A DNA stretch of 64,000 bases from Paulinella micropora (lineage: Eukaryota > Cercozoa > Imbricatea > Euglyphida), in contig BJOX01000047.1 in NCBI GenBank assembly GCA_009731375.1, positions 472,404 to 536,403 on the forward strand, read 5' to 3'. Made by a program: the position numbers and the translations under genes. Positions 25,949 through 33,850 of this stretch are shown here, in pieces. Every line of letters begins with the position of its first letter. The first letter of the stretch is position 1. The notes under the pieces are model-generated. The model was given only the letters and a program-made list of their open reading frames with translations, was not told the origin of the DNA and did no database searches.

Positions 25949-26737
25949 ATGCAGCTAGTAAGGATAGATGAGGCTGCCAAGGCATCGCAACAGCAGCAGC
26001 AGCAGCAGCACCCGTGCAAAGAAGTGCTCTCGCTTTACGCGAGGAACAGGCTCAAGTTTGGCGAGAGGGACTGCATGGCTCTACGTAGCAAAAGCATTAC
26101 CGCTACTGATCTGTCGGTCCTTGTTGGTGCTAACCCTTATATGAACGAGATGAAGCTGCTGCGTCGCAAGTTCGGGATCGACAAGTTCGAGGGAAACGAG
26201 GCCACGAAGCACGGCGAGAAGTACGAGCAGGAGGCTCTCAGGGTCTACGAGATGCTGACCGGGAACAAGGTCATGGACGAACCACTGGGCTTCGTGAGGG
26301 GCGTGCCCGACTGTAAGCACCTGGACTTTGTGGGCTGCACGCCGGACGCGGTGCTCAGGTACAGGCCGGTCCTGGTCGAAATCAAGTGCCCGTTCTTCAA
26401 CAACAAGTTTAATGAGAAAGACAAAGAAGTGCCCGCGATCTATTTTCCGCAGGTCCAATGCCAGATGGCAGTCACTGGCTTCAGAGAGTGTCATTTCGTG
26501 CAGTACAGGCCGCAAAGTGTAGTGGCAGAGATGGCGATGGACGTCACTGTGGTAAAGTTCGACAAGGACTGGTGGGAGAGAAAAGCAGTCGCCGAGATAC
26601 TGCGCTTTTGGGAAGTCTTGACTTTTGCACCTCCTCCTCCGAAGCTGGTGAGGCAGGTCGCTGCACCTCCGAAGCGTAATAAAAGGAAGCATACCGATCA
26701 AGCTGGTCTCTTCGCTTCAGAGATTGCTCATATCTGA
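25949..26737 (+). CDS. YqaJ-type viral recombinase/exonuclease
   Basis: 262 residues. The PD-(D/E)XK core is clear: SITATDLSVLVGANPY near the start, KHGEKYEQEALRVYEM (Glu), FVGCTPDAVLRYRPVLVEIKCPF (PD ... EIK), then YFPQVQCQMAVTG (QxQ). These are lambda-exonuclease/YqaJ family hallmarks; the enzyme resects double-stranded DNA ends for recombination. A poly-Gln run (QQQQQQQ) lies near the N-terminus. The gene is probably transcribed from the repeat array region. The 3' end overlaps a convergent ORF. Confidence 0.85.
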   Translation: MQLVRIDEAAKASQQQQQQQHPCKEVLSLYARNRLKFGERDCMALRSKSITATDLSVLVGANPYMNEMKLLRRKFGIDKFEGNEATKHGEKYEQEALRVYEMLTGNKVMDEPLGFVRGVPDCKHLDFVGCTPDAVLRYRPVLVEIKCPFFNNKFNEKDKEVPAIYFPQVQCQMAVTGFRECHFVQYRPQSVVAEMAMDVTVVKFDKDWWERKAVAEILRFWEVLTFAPPPPKLVRQVAAPPKRNKRKHTDQAGLFASEIAHI

Positions 26738-26927
26738 GCAGAGGGTCCGACATGACTTTCTCCCTGTACTCTTCTGTCTCTTCGCTCCACGTAAAGATGG
26801 CGAAAACTACCGGGTCCTGCAGCTGGTTAGGGAAGATCCTTTCCTCATCGGACATGTTCCTGAGCTGCTCGAGGGCGGAGGCCATCATCGGGTAGCCAGA
26901 GGGTGGTTCGTAGGCAGATGACGTCAT
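26544..26927 (-). CDS. Small hypothetical protein antisense to the exonuclease 3' end
   Basis: 127 residues from the ATG at 26925-26927. The first ~80 residues (LEQLRNMSDEERIF ... VVFAIFTWSEETEEYREKV) look like ordinary protein and lie largely beyond the exonuclease gene. The last third is antisense to it and low in quality. It is divergent from the fibre gene across an A-rich spacer. Unknown function. Confidence 0.45.
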   Translation of the reverse strand: MTSSAYEPPSGYPMMASALEQLRNMSDEERIFPNQLQDPVVFAIFTWSEETEEYREKVMSDPLLRYEQSLKRRDQLDRYASFYYASEVQRPASPASEEEVQKSRLPKSAVSRRLLFSPTSPCRTLPQ

Positions 26928-26990
26928 TTTTCCTTTTCTTGCTCCTAAAAAAAATTAAAAAAAAAGTTGTGTTTCGTCTAGTATACTTAA

Positions 26991-27000
26991 AGTTTTAAAA
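26991..27000. promoter_or_regulatory. AGTTTTAAAA element in front of the fibre gene
   Basis: AGTTTTAAAA directly precedes the fibre-gene start (ATG at 27006), after an A/T-rich leader. Fits the recurring promoter-like element seen at other virion genes. Confidence 0.45.
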
Positions 27001-27005
27001 GCGTC

Positions 27006-30000
27006 ATGCCGGGCACAAAACGGAAAACGATCGATGGCCTGACTGAAGCCGATATTTACGTCAAACGGCAGGAACTAGAGTCGTTAGACTTTAATGGTAA
27101 TTATTTGCCGTTGACGACGACGATAGAGGATCTCGCATATACTGCGGGCGCCGGAAATTATGCGATCGCGATAGGCAATCAGGCAGGCGATGGCAAGGTG
27201 AAACAACAGTCCGAAACAGTCGCGATAGGCACATCAGCAGGACGGAGCGCGCAGAACCAGGGCGCAATTGCAATAGGCTACAGCGCTGGCTTCGACAATC
27301 AGCAGGCTGCTGCAGTGGCGATAGGGTTTGGTGCCGGATCGCAGACCCAAGGGATTGATAGTGTGGCGATAGGAACAACCGCCGGAGCAACTAGTCTTGG
27401 AGCGAGGTCGGTAGCTATCGGAAAGGACGCGGGGGTCTCGTTCTCAGGGGCCGACAGTGTCGTAGTAGGCTATCAGTCTGGCGCAAGTGCCGACGAAAGC
27501 GTCGCGATCGGGAGGGGTGCGAGTGCTGCAGGTGCCACAAGCGTCGCGATCGGGAGATACGCAAAAACGAGTAATGTAAGTGCAGTTTCGATCGGGAATA
27601 TCGCGGGCCAGACTTCACAGGGCCTCCGCTGCATAGCAGTCGGCGCAGAGGCAGGCAATACCCTGCAGGGCAACAACGCAGTAGCGGTCGGGTTCTCCGC
27701 CGGTACAAGCGAGCAAGGCGCAGACTCTATCGCGATCGGCTACCGGGCGGGAGAGTCCAAGCTAGGGGCTAGCTCGATTGCGATCGGCAGAGAGGCGAAA
27801 GCGCAGGCAAACAACGCGATCGTGCTGAACGCGAGCGGCTCAGAGACTAGCGCCACTGTAGCTGGCTCGACCTTGGTCAGGCCGGTGCGGCTCGGCACCA
27901 GTAGCGCCACTGTAGCGGACGAGAGAATACTGCAGTACGGCAAGAACTCGTATGAAGTGACATATAGCAAGTGCAGGCTGCCGGAAGTGCCGGAAGGCAA
28001 AGTCTACACGCTTGCCTCGTGGAAAACGGAAGATGCAGAGGCCGGTTTCATAGGTACGGGGATCGCGACCATAGGTGGAGGCGGCACAATAACTGCGAAG
28101 CCGCTGGAAGAAGTGGTGCAGGGCAGCTTCCTGGGTACTCCTGTAGCCAACACAATCTCAGTGGGCGGCATCACGCCCAACAGCAACACGATCGTGCTGA
28201 ACGCGAGCGGCTCGAGCTTGACGGCACTGGACCCGGGGACGTACATCAAGCCGATCACGAGCAGCGTGCAATATCCTAGCTCGTACGCGATGCAGTACGA
28301 CACGTCGTCGGGCGAGCTGTACGCGTCCGAGGACTTCCGTGCGAAGACCGCGGTGTTCGGCACTTCGGGCTCGGTGACGCTGCCTGTCTGGTCAAGCAAC
28401 ACGACGTACAACACGCAGGGCACAGACCCAGGGTGGACGATCAGCGCCTCTTCCGAACTAACGGCTCTTCGCTTTTTCTGGAGAGCGTTCGACCAGAATC
28501 CCGCCACGTATTGGTCGTGTGCAAGCCACAGGTACGAAGGAGGCTTTGTAAATGGTGATACTGCAACAACGTCCAACGTAGACGGCGGCTCGGCTCTGCA
28601 AGGAGAACATATCACGATCAGCTACTCGCGCGCGAAGATGTCGCTGAGCGGCTTCACGATTGTAGTCATACCCGATTTACTCTTTCAGCTCAAACAATTT
28701 TCTGTCCTTGGCTCGAACGACAACGGCAGTAGTTGGACTACGCTCTTCAGCCAAAGCACGGACCTTACCTGGACGATAGGCGAATCCAAGTCGTTTGTGC
28801 CTACTGTGACGGCCGGCCTCTACAACTCCTTTAGGCTCGTGATACGCAAGTGCGAAGGCGGGGAATGCAGTGTGGCCAGTTTCATCCCTAGCTTTGCCGC
28901 GAACGCAGCCACGATGTCGATAAGTAGCACAAAGTTTGGAAGGCTAGGCGCGGAGCTGACGCTGCCGAGCGCGCTGCCGGCCGCGACAAGCAGCCTGGTG
29001 TCAGCGACTTCCGCAGGAGTGCTGCAGTACGGCGACCAGGCGATCGCGCACGACCTCGGCTTCGCAGGGGTAGCAGCTTACAGAGTCAAGAACATTGCAG
29101 CGCCGCTCGTCGGCACGGACGCAACAAACAAGACCTACGTAGACGGACACACACACACGTCGCCACTGACGATCGGAACAACTACGATCGCGAGCACGGG
29201 GACGGTCGCGTTGAGCTTGCCCAGCGCGCTGCCCTCCGTGGTATCGCTAGTCACGGTAGATGGCAGCGGCAGCCTGGCACATGCGCAGCCGGTTGGACAC
29301 AGTCTTGCTTTTACAAACTCGCCGAGCGGCAGCAGAATGCCTAACGGCATGACATCCGCGAGCTGGACGTCGGGCAGTCAGACGTTTGTCGTGAGCGCTA
29401 GTGGCTCGTACAGTACGTCCGTCCCTTATAAGGCGTTTGATGGTAACGGCACTGGTACTTTCTGGTGTACACCACTGGGCGTCTACAACACCTCAACTGG
29501 TGCCTACACCAGCAACAAGTTCAAGACAGTGGGAGGCTCGAACGTGAATGGGGAGTGGATCCAGCTCGATTTCGGAGCGGAAGTGCGGCTGACCGCGTAC
29601 TACATCACTACCTCTTTAACTAGATCGCCTCGCAAGTGGGTGATGGCAGTCAGCGACGACGGGAATACTTGGACCACCTGGCATGCACAGACAACAAATT
29701 ACAACTTCGCCGACGCTACAGAAACCGCTTTTGTAACTACGCCCGTGATCTGTCGGTATGCAGTGTTGATAGTAACTGAGAATAGTGGCATTGAAAACTA
29801 CTTCCAGATCGGCGCGCTGAGTTTCGATTACAGCGGGCTTGCTCTCAGAGTTAAGAACCTAGCACTCCCCGCAAACGGGACAGACGGTGCCAACAAGAGC
29901 TACGTGGACTCGCATACACACACGTCACCACTTACGATCGGTACATCTACGATCGCGAGCCCTGGAACAGTCGCGTTGAGCCTGCCCAGTGCGCTGCCCG

Positions 30001-31388
30001 CCGCGACGTCGCTGGTGTCGATGACCTCCGCTGGGGTGCTGCAGCACGGCGACCAGGCGATCGCACACAATCTGGGTTTTGGAGGGACCGCGCAGTACAC
30101 AGTCAAGAACATTGCTGCGCCTACATTGCTTACTGACGCTGTCAACAAGGATTACGTAGACAGTTTGGAATACACCGGCCTCCCGTTTGTAAGGACATGG
30201 CTTATTGGTGTAGCAACGTATCCTGTGTCAGCCAACGTCACTCAAATGAACTCGCTTTTCAGCACACTCTTGGCTACGACGCCAACATCTACTTCCTTCT
30301 CCAACGACTTCCAGAATGTTGGTGCAGGAGAGCACTACATGATGCAGGTTGACGGATTTATGTACATCCCGGTTTCTACCAATATACGATTCAGAACAAG
30401 ATCTGACGATACTTCGGATTGGTTCATAGACGGAAAGTCAGTAGCGTCTCTATACTCAGGCGAAAACGGTGGAAACGGTACTCAAACCCTTCAAGCGTTC
30501 ACTGCGGGTTGGAAGTCTTTCCGCGTCAGGTTTCATGAATACACAGGCAACCAATATGTAGTATTGGATTGGGATCTGGCGGGTGGTACGAATTACACCA
30601 CCATACCTTCAAACTATTGGAAGGGCGTGCGCAATCCACTGACAATTGGTAACACTACGATTACGAGCGCAGGCGCTGTAGCACTGACCTTGCCGAGCGC
30701 GCTGCCTACTGCGACGTCACTGATGTCGCTCAGTTCGACTGGAACGCTGGCTGCATCGTCGGTCAAGCCACCTGCCGGACTGCCTTCTGCCGGCACGGAC
30801 CGCGTGCTCCAAATCAACGACCTCGGCGAGCTCGAGCTGGGCACCTGGGACCGTGGGCACTGGCTGACCCCAGACGATAATAGTAGCTTCACTAACGTAA
30901 CAAGTAATACTGTGACAAAGATGCTACTCAGTGGTACAGTCAGGCTGGCGCCGCAATATGGCAACATCACCGTCAGCCACACTAACGGCTTCACTACCTG
31001 GCAGAACACGTCCGGCATGACGAGGAAGTGGCTTGTCACTGCATCTTTTAGGTTTTATAATACAAGAGCATTCAACATTGATTGCAAATCATCTGCATTC
31101 TTTGAAGCTTGGGTTGAAAAGAGTAGTACTAGGCCTACGACAGTGGCGAATGCAGACGGAACAGAGCAGAATTTCAAGAGCAATGTACAAAGTACTGGTC
31201 TCTTTAACAATGGTTTAGCATGTTCTCCCACTGTTGTAGGAATTCTAGAACTGCAAGCAAACCACTACATGTGGTTATGTGCTTATGGAGCAACGTACGG
31301 AGGCGAGGCTTGGATAGCAATTTCTAACTCAAATAGTAGCACCTATTGGGAGAAGGGCAGAGTGACTATTACCGAGATCCCGGGCTAG
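27006..31388 (+). CDS. Giant receptor-binding fibre (YadA-like head, F5/8C, PA14, C-terminal jelly-roll)
   Basis: 1460 residues. After a short N-terminal region, residues ~50-275 are about 14 YadA-head-like repeats (AIAIG..AG type), ending in NAIVLNASGS, as in many phage and giant-virus fibres. Two discoidin/F5/8C-like lectin domains follow (~478-625 and ~784-940), each with a WTxS start and a W..H/W-rich sugar-site style. Between and after them come repeated stalk segments (SPLTIGTTTIASTG, LSLPSALP, LQ.GDQAIAH) with phage tail-fibre motifs (ATNKTYVDGHTH, DGANKSYVDSHTH, DAVNKDYVDS). A PA14-like domain lies at ~1062-1208 (FRTRSDDTSDWFIDGK). A beta-rich C-terminal domain (~1290-1460) ends the protein. 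It most likely trimerises and binds cell-surface sugars. Confidence 0.8.
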   Translation: MPGTKRKTIDGLTEADIYVKRQELESLDFNGNYLPLTTTIEDLAYTAGAGNYAIAIGNQAGDGKVKQQSETVAIGTSAGRSAQNQGAIAIGYSAGFDNQQAAAVAIGFGAGSQTQGIDSVAIGTTAGATSLGARSVAIGKDAGVSFSGADSVVVGYQSGASADESVAIGRGASAAGATSVAIGRYAKTSNVSAVSIGNIAGQTSQGLRCIAVGAEAGNTLQGNNAVAVGFSAGTSEQGADSIAIGYRAGESKLGASSIAIGREAKAQANNAIVLNASGSETSATVAGSTLVRPVRLGTSSATVADERILQYGKNSYEVTYSKCRLPEVPEGKVYTLASWKTEDAEAGFIGTGIATIGGGGTITAKPLEEVVQGSFLGTPVANTISVGGITPNSNTIVLNASGSSLTALDPGTYIKPITSSVQYPSSYAMQYDTSSGELYASEDFRAKTAVFGTSGSVTLPVWSSNTTYNTQGTDPGWTISASSELTALRFFWRAFDQNPATYWSCASHRYEGGFVNGDTATTSNVDGGSALQGEHITISYSRAKMSLSGFTIVVIPDLLFQLKQFSVLGSNDNGSSWTTLFSQSTDLTWTIGESKSFVPTVTAGLYNSFRLVIRKCEGGECSVASFIPSFAANAATMSISSTKFGRLGAELTLPSALPAATSSLVSATSAGVLQYGDQAIAHDLGFAGVAAYRVKNIAAPLVGTDATNKTYVDGHTHTSPLTIGTTTIASTGTVALSLPSALPSVVSLVTVDGSGSLAHAQPVGHSLAFTNSPSGSRMPNGMTSASWTSGSQTFVVSASGSYSTSVPYKAFDGNGTGTFWCTPLGVYNTSTGAYTSNKFKTVGGSNVNGEWIQLDFGAEVRLTAYYITTSLTRSPRKWVMAVSDDGNTWTTWHAQTTNYNFADATETAFVTTPVICRYAVLIVTENSGIENYFQIGALSFDYSGLALRVKNLALPANGTDGANKSYVDSHTHTSPLTIGTSTIASPGTVALSLPSALPAATSLVSMTSAGVLQHGDQAIAHNLGFGGTAQYTVKNIAAPTLLTDAVNKDYVDSLEYTGLPFVRTWLIGVATYPVSANVTQMNSLFSTLLATTPTSTSFSNDFQNVGAGEHYMMQVDGFMYIPVSTNIRFRTRSDDTSDWFIDGKSVASLYSGENGGNGTQTLQAFTAGWKSFRVRFHEYTGNQYVVLDWDLAGGTNYTTIPSNYWKGVRNPLTIGNTTITSAGAVALTLPSALPTATSLMSLSSTGTLAASSVKPPAGLPSAGTDRVLQINDLGELELGTWDRGHWLTPDDNSSFTNVTSNTVTKMLLSGTVRLAPQYGNITVSHTNGFTTWQNTSGMTRKWLVTASFRFYNTRAFNIDCKSSAFFEAWVEKSSTRPTTVANADGTEQNFKSNVQSTGLFNNGLACSPTVVGILELQANHYMWLCAYGATYGGEAWIAISNSNSSTYWEKGRVTITEIPG

Positions 31389-31437
31389 TAAGAATATTAT
31401 TTTTTTTCTTGTGTATTCCTTTTATTTTATTACAAAG

Positions 31438-31680
31438 ATGGACGCACTGAAAGAAGCGTTAGCGGCGACAGAGGCAGAGCTGGCCTCCACAGTTGCCCGC
31501 CGCCGGGTCCTTGCACTAGAGCGAGAGAGGCTGCAGCTGCAGATTGCAATGTGTGAAAAGGTCTGCTGCGACAAGACCGTGCGCGAACATGTCAAGATAT
31601 TGATTCAGCAGGAGGAAGCGGCAGAGGCTGAAGCAGCGGCAACCACAGCGGAGACCATGTCTGAAGACTCTGTGGTGTAA
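31438..31680 (+). CDS. Small coiled-coil protein
   Basis: 80 residues, Ala/Glu/Leu-rich and almost entirely helical (LKEALAATEAELASTVARRR), with a Cys pair (CEKVCC) in the middle and an acidic tail. It directly follows the fibre gene (49 bp) and could be a fibre-associated or chaperone protein; this is inferred from position. No family recognised. Confidence 0.5.
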   Translation: MDALKEALAATEAELASTVARRRVLALERERLQLQIAMCEKVCCDKTVREHVKILIQQEEAAEAEAAATTAETMSEDSVV

Positions 31681-31732
31681 CCGAAAAGGAAGAAATTATT
31701 AAAAGTTCTTATCTACACAGGAAAAAAAATCA

Positions 31733-33850
31733 ATGTCGGATCGTGACGCACAAGATCCGGCCGCAATTGCCGCAGCTACTGCTGCTAGTGCTACTATCGC
31801 AGCCGCTGCCGCAGCCGTTGCCGCTGCCGCTGCCGCACCTCCTCCTCCGCCCAGAAAGAAACACAAGAAAAACAAGTGTGAGAGACCGAGGTGTGAGGAG
31901 AAGAACGTGACAAAGTACTGTTCCACCAGGTGCAGAGAGCTAGTCAGCCGCGGCCTGCTAGTAATGCAGCCGCAGCTGTACGACACCTACCCGGTAATCA
32001 CGCTTGATGAACTAAAAGCAGGGGTCTCACAACGAGCCAAGATATTAAATGGCCAGTCGGAAGACGTCGTGCCGAACGCGGACAACAAGACATTCGCGGA
32101 CACGTACCTGTACATCGACGAAAGCAGCATAGAGACCGACCCGACTAAGGACAGGGTAGGGTGGGGAGTCTTTGCGAAGGTGGACATACCGGCTGGTGCG
32201 CTCAACGGCGCTAATATTAACTACACCGGCCGCAGGTACACGAGCCCCGATGCACAAGCCGCATTCGACAGGGCAAGACGGAAGGCTCCCTACGCGTGTG
32301 AGTTCAAGAACAAACTAATTGTGGACGCGACGATGTACGGGGACTGGACGTCAATCATTAATCACGACAGTAAGAAATGGAACGTGCGGTTCACCGAAGA
32401 CAACAGGCTGAGGATGAGGCAGGGTACACGCGTGATCAAGGCCGGCACAGAACTCTTCTTGGATTACGGAAAGGGGTTCGGTAAAGAGAACAAGGCGCAG
32501 CTGCTGTGGAAGAGAAGATACACCGCACAGACAGCGTACGTCCGTGACTGGCCAAGAAACACCAAAGACAGTTTCAGAAGTGACCGCTTGAGTGAACAGA
32601 GACTGTCGTTCTTCTCGAATGTAGGCGACGGGCTCTCATTGCGCTTCAGCGGATCAGAGGACAGAGGATACGGGCTGTTTGCTGATCACTTTTTTCCTAG
32701 GGGCTATGTCGTAACAGAATACGACGGGGAGGAATTGGCGGAGTATACAAAGAACAAGGAGGAACTGGATAGTCTGGAGGACAGCGCTTGGCTAATCGCA
32801 CTAGGTGACAACACCCGTAAGTGCATCGTCGGCCTGAGGTCAGAGAAGGATCTGCCCGCTATCGGAAGGGGAGGTGGGTCGTTTGCGAACGGGTCGCACA
32901 ACAGGGACGAGTACAATGCTATATTCTTGAGGCTAGGGCGTGGTGGTGGATTCTCCATGATGCACAAGAACGAAGCTAAGCTGTACGAGAAACTGCAGGA
33001 CTTGCCGGTGAGAGTCGTGCTCCTAGCATACAAGGATATCGAGCGAGGAGATGAAATCATAGCAAAGTACGATTACACGAAGGCATGGCCAGCAAAGACT
33101 CCCAGAGACGCGCAAAGGCAGGAGGAATGCAAACTGCACACATCGAAGATTTACTGGAAACCAAAGGACGGTGCGTGTGAGCACTGTAAGCTGCGACAGC
33201 CGACGCAGCAGCTGCAGCCACTGCAATACCAGTGTGTTGAGCCAGGCTGTCCCAACGTATATGTACTAGGCGGACCAAGCTCGTCTAGCAGCGGGTTTAC
33301 AGACGACGGGCAATGGTATTGCTCTGCTGCACATAAGCCAGCGCCTGTCTCACCTGCCAACTCAGATGTCGCAAGCCAGTCGCCACCCTCTTCACCCTCT
33401 CCACCCTCGTCTCCACAAGGCCAGTCTTGTGCTTCATGCGGAAAAGGTTATTCAAGTACGACCGGAATGATATCTATGGGCCGGTGGCTGTGTTCAGCTG
33501 ATTGTAAGAAGACTTTTATTACTGTTTATAACATGCAAAAGCAACGACACGGGCCTCCAGTGCCTCGGTCAGACGCGCCTGGTCTGCCACGCACGAAGCG
33601 AGTGACACAAGGCCTGAATCTGCGAGAATGCAGAAATTGTCATCAGAGAGGTGTCGCCTGCGTCCCTGGCCAAGGCAGCGTACAGATTCCGCTTGGATCT
33701 CCGTGCGTACTATGTGGCTGGCCTCCAGTGCTACACTACATGAAGTGTCCGCATTGCGGGCGTAACACTCTGCCCGCGGTCACCGGACCTGACGGCTATC
33801 TAGTTCCTTCCGTGTACGCATGCGAAAGCTGTAGACATGTATTCTACTGA
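31733..33850 (+). CDS. Double-SET-domain protein with multiple zinc ribbons
   Basis: 705 residues. After an Ala/Pro-rich N-terminus and a Cys cluster (CERPRCEE ... YCSTRC), a first SET domain covers ~140-260 (GWGVFAKVDIPAG, IINHDSKKWNVRF, GTELFLDYGKGF). A second covers ~300-450 (RGYGLFADHFFPRGYVV, FANGSHNRDEYNAIF, ERGDEIIAKYDYTKAW). SET proteins methylate lysines. The INH/NGS and DYG/YDY elements are visible in both, so both may be active. Six or more CxxC pairs follow (~480-700), forming zinc ribbons with a Ser/Pro linker. A virus-coded histone or capsid methyltransferase is inferred. Confidence 0.68.
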   Translation: MSDRDAQDPAAIAAATAASATIAAAAAAVAAAAAAPPPPPRKKHKKNKCERPRCEEKNVTKYCSTRCRELVSRGLLVMQPQLYDTYPVITLDELKAGVSQRAKILNGQSEDVVPNADNKTFADTYLYIDESSIETDPTKDRVGWGVFAKVDIPAGALNGANINYTGRRYTSPDAQAAFDRARRKAPYACEFKNKLIVDATMYGDWTSIINHDSKKWNVRFTEDNRLRMRQGTRVIKAGTELFLDYGKGFGKENKAQLLWKRRYTAQTAYVRDWPRNTKDSFRSDRLSEQRLSFFSNVGDGLSLRFSGSEDRGYGLFADHFFPRGYVVTEYDGEELAEYTKNKEELDSLEDSAWLIALGDNTRKCIVGLRSEKDLPAIGRGGGSFANGSHNRDEYNAIFLRLGRGGGFSMMHKNEAKLYEKLQDLPVRVVLLAYKDIERGDEIIAKYDYTKAWPAKTPRDAQRQEECKLHTSKIYWKPKDGACEHCKLRQPTQQLQPLQYQCVEPGCPNVYVLGGPSSSSSGFTDDGQWYCSAAHKPAPVSPANSDVASQSPPSSPSPPSSPQGQSCASCGKGYSSTTGMISMGRWLCSADCKKTFITVYNMQKQRHGPPVPRSDAPGLPRTKRVTQGLNLRECRNCHQRGVACVPGQGSVQIPLGSPCVLCGWPPVLHYMKCPHCGRNTLPAVTGPDGYLVPSVYACESCRHVFY

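Noticed and set aside
25369-26019. Series of ~62-codon minus-strand ORFs every 77 bp
   Set aside because: They are one repeat unit read in the same frame again and again; no starts or family features, so they reflect the tandem array and not genes.
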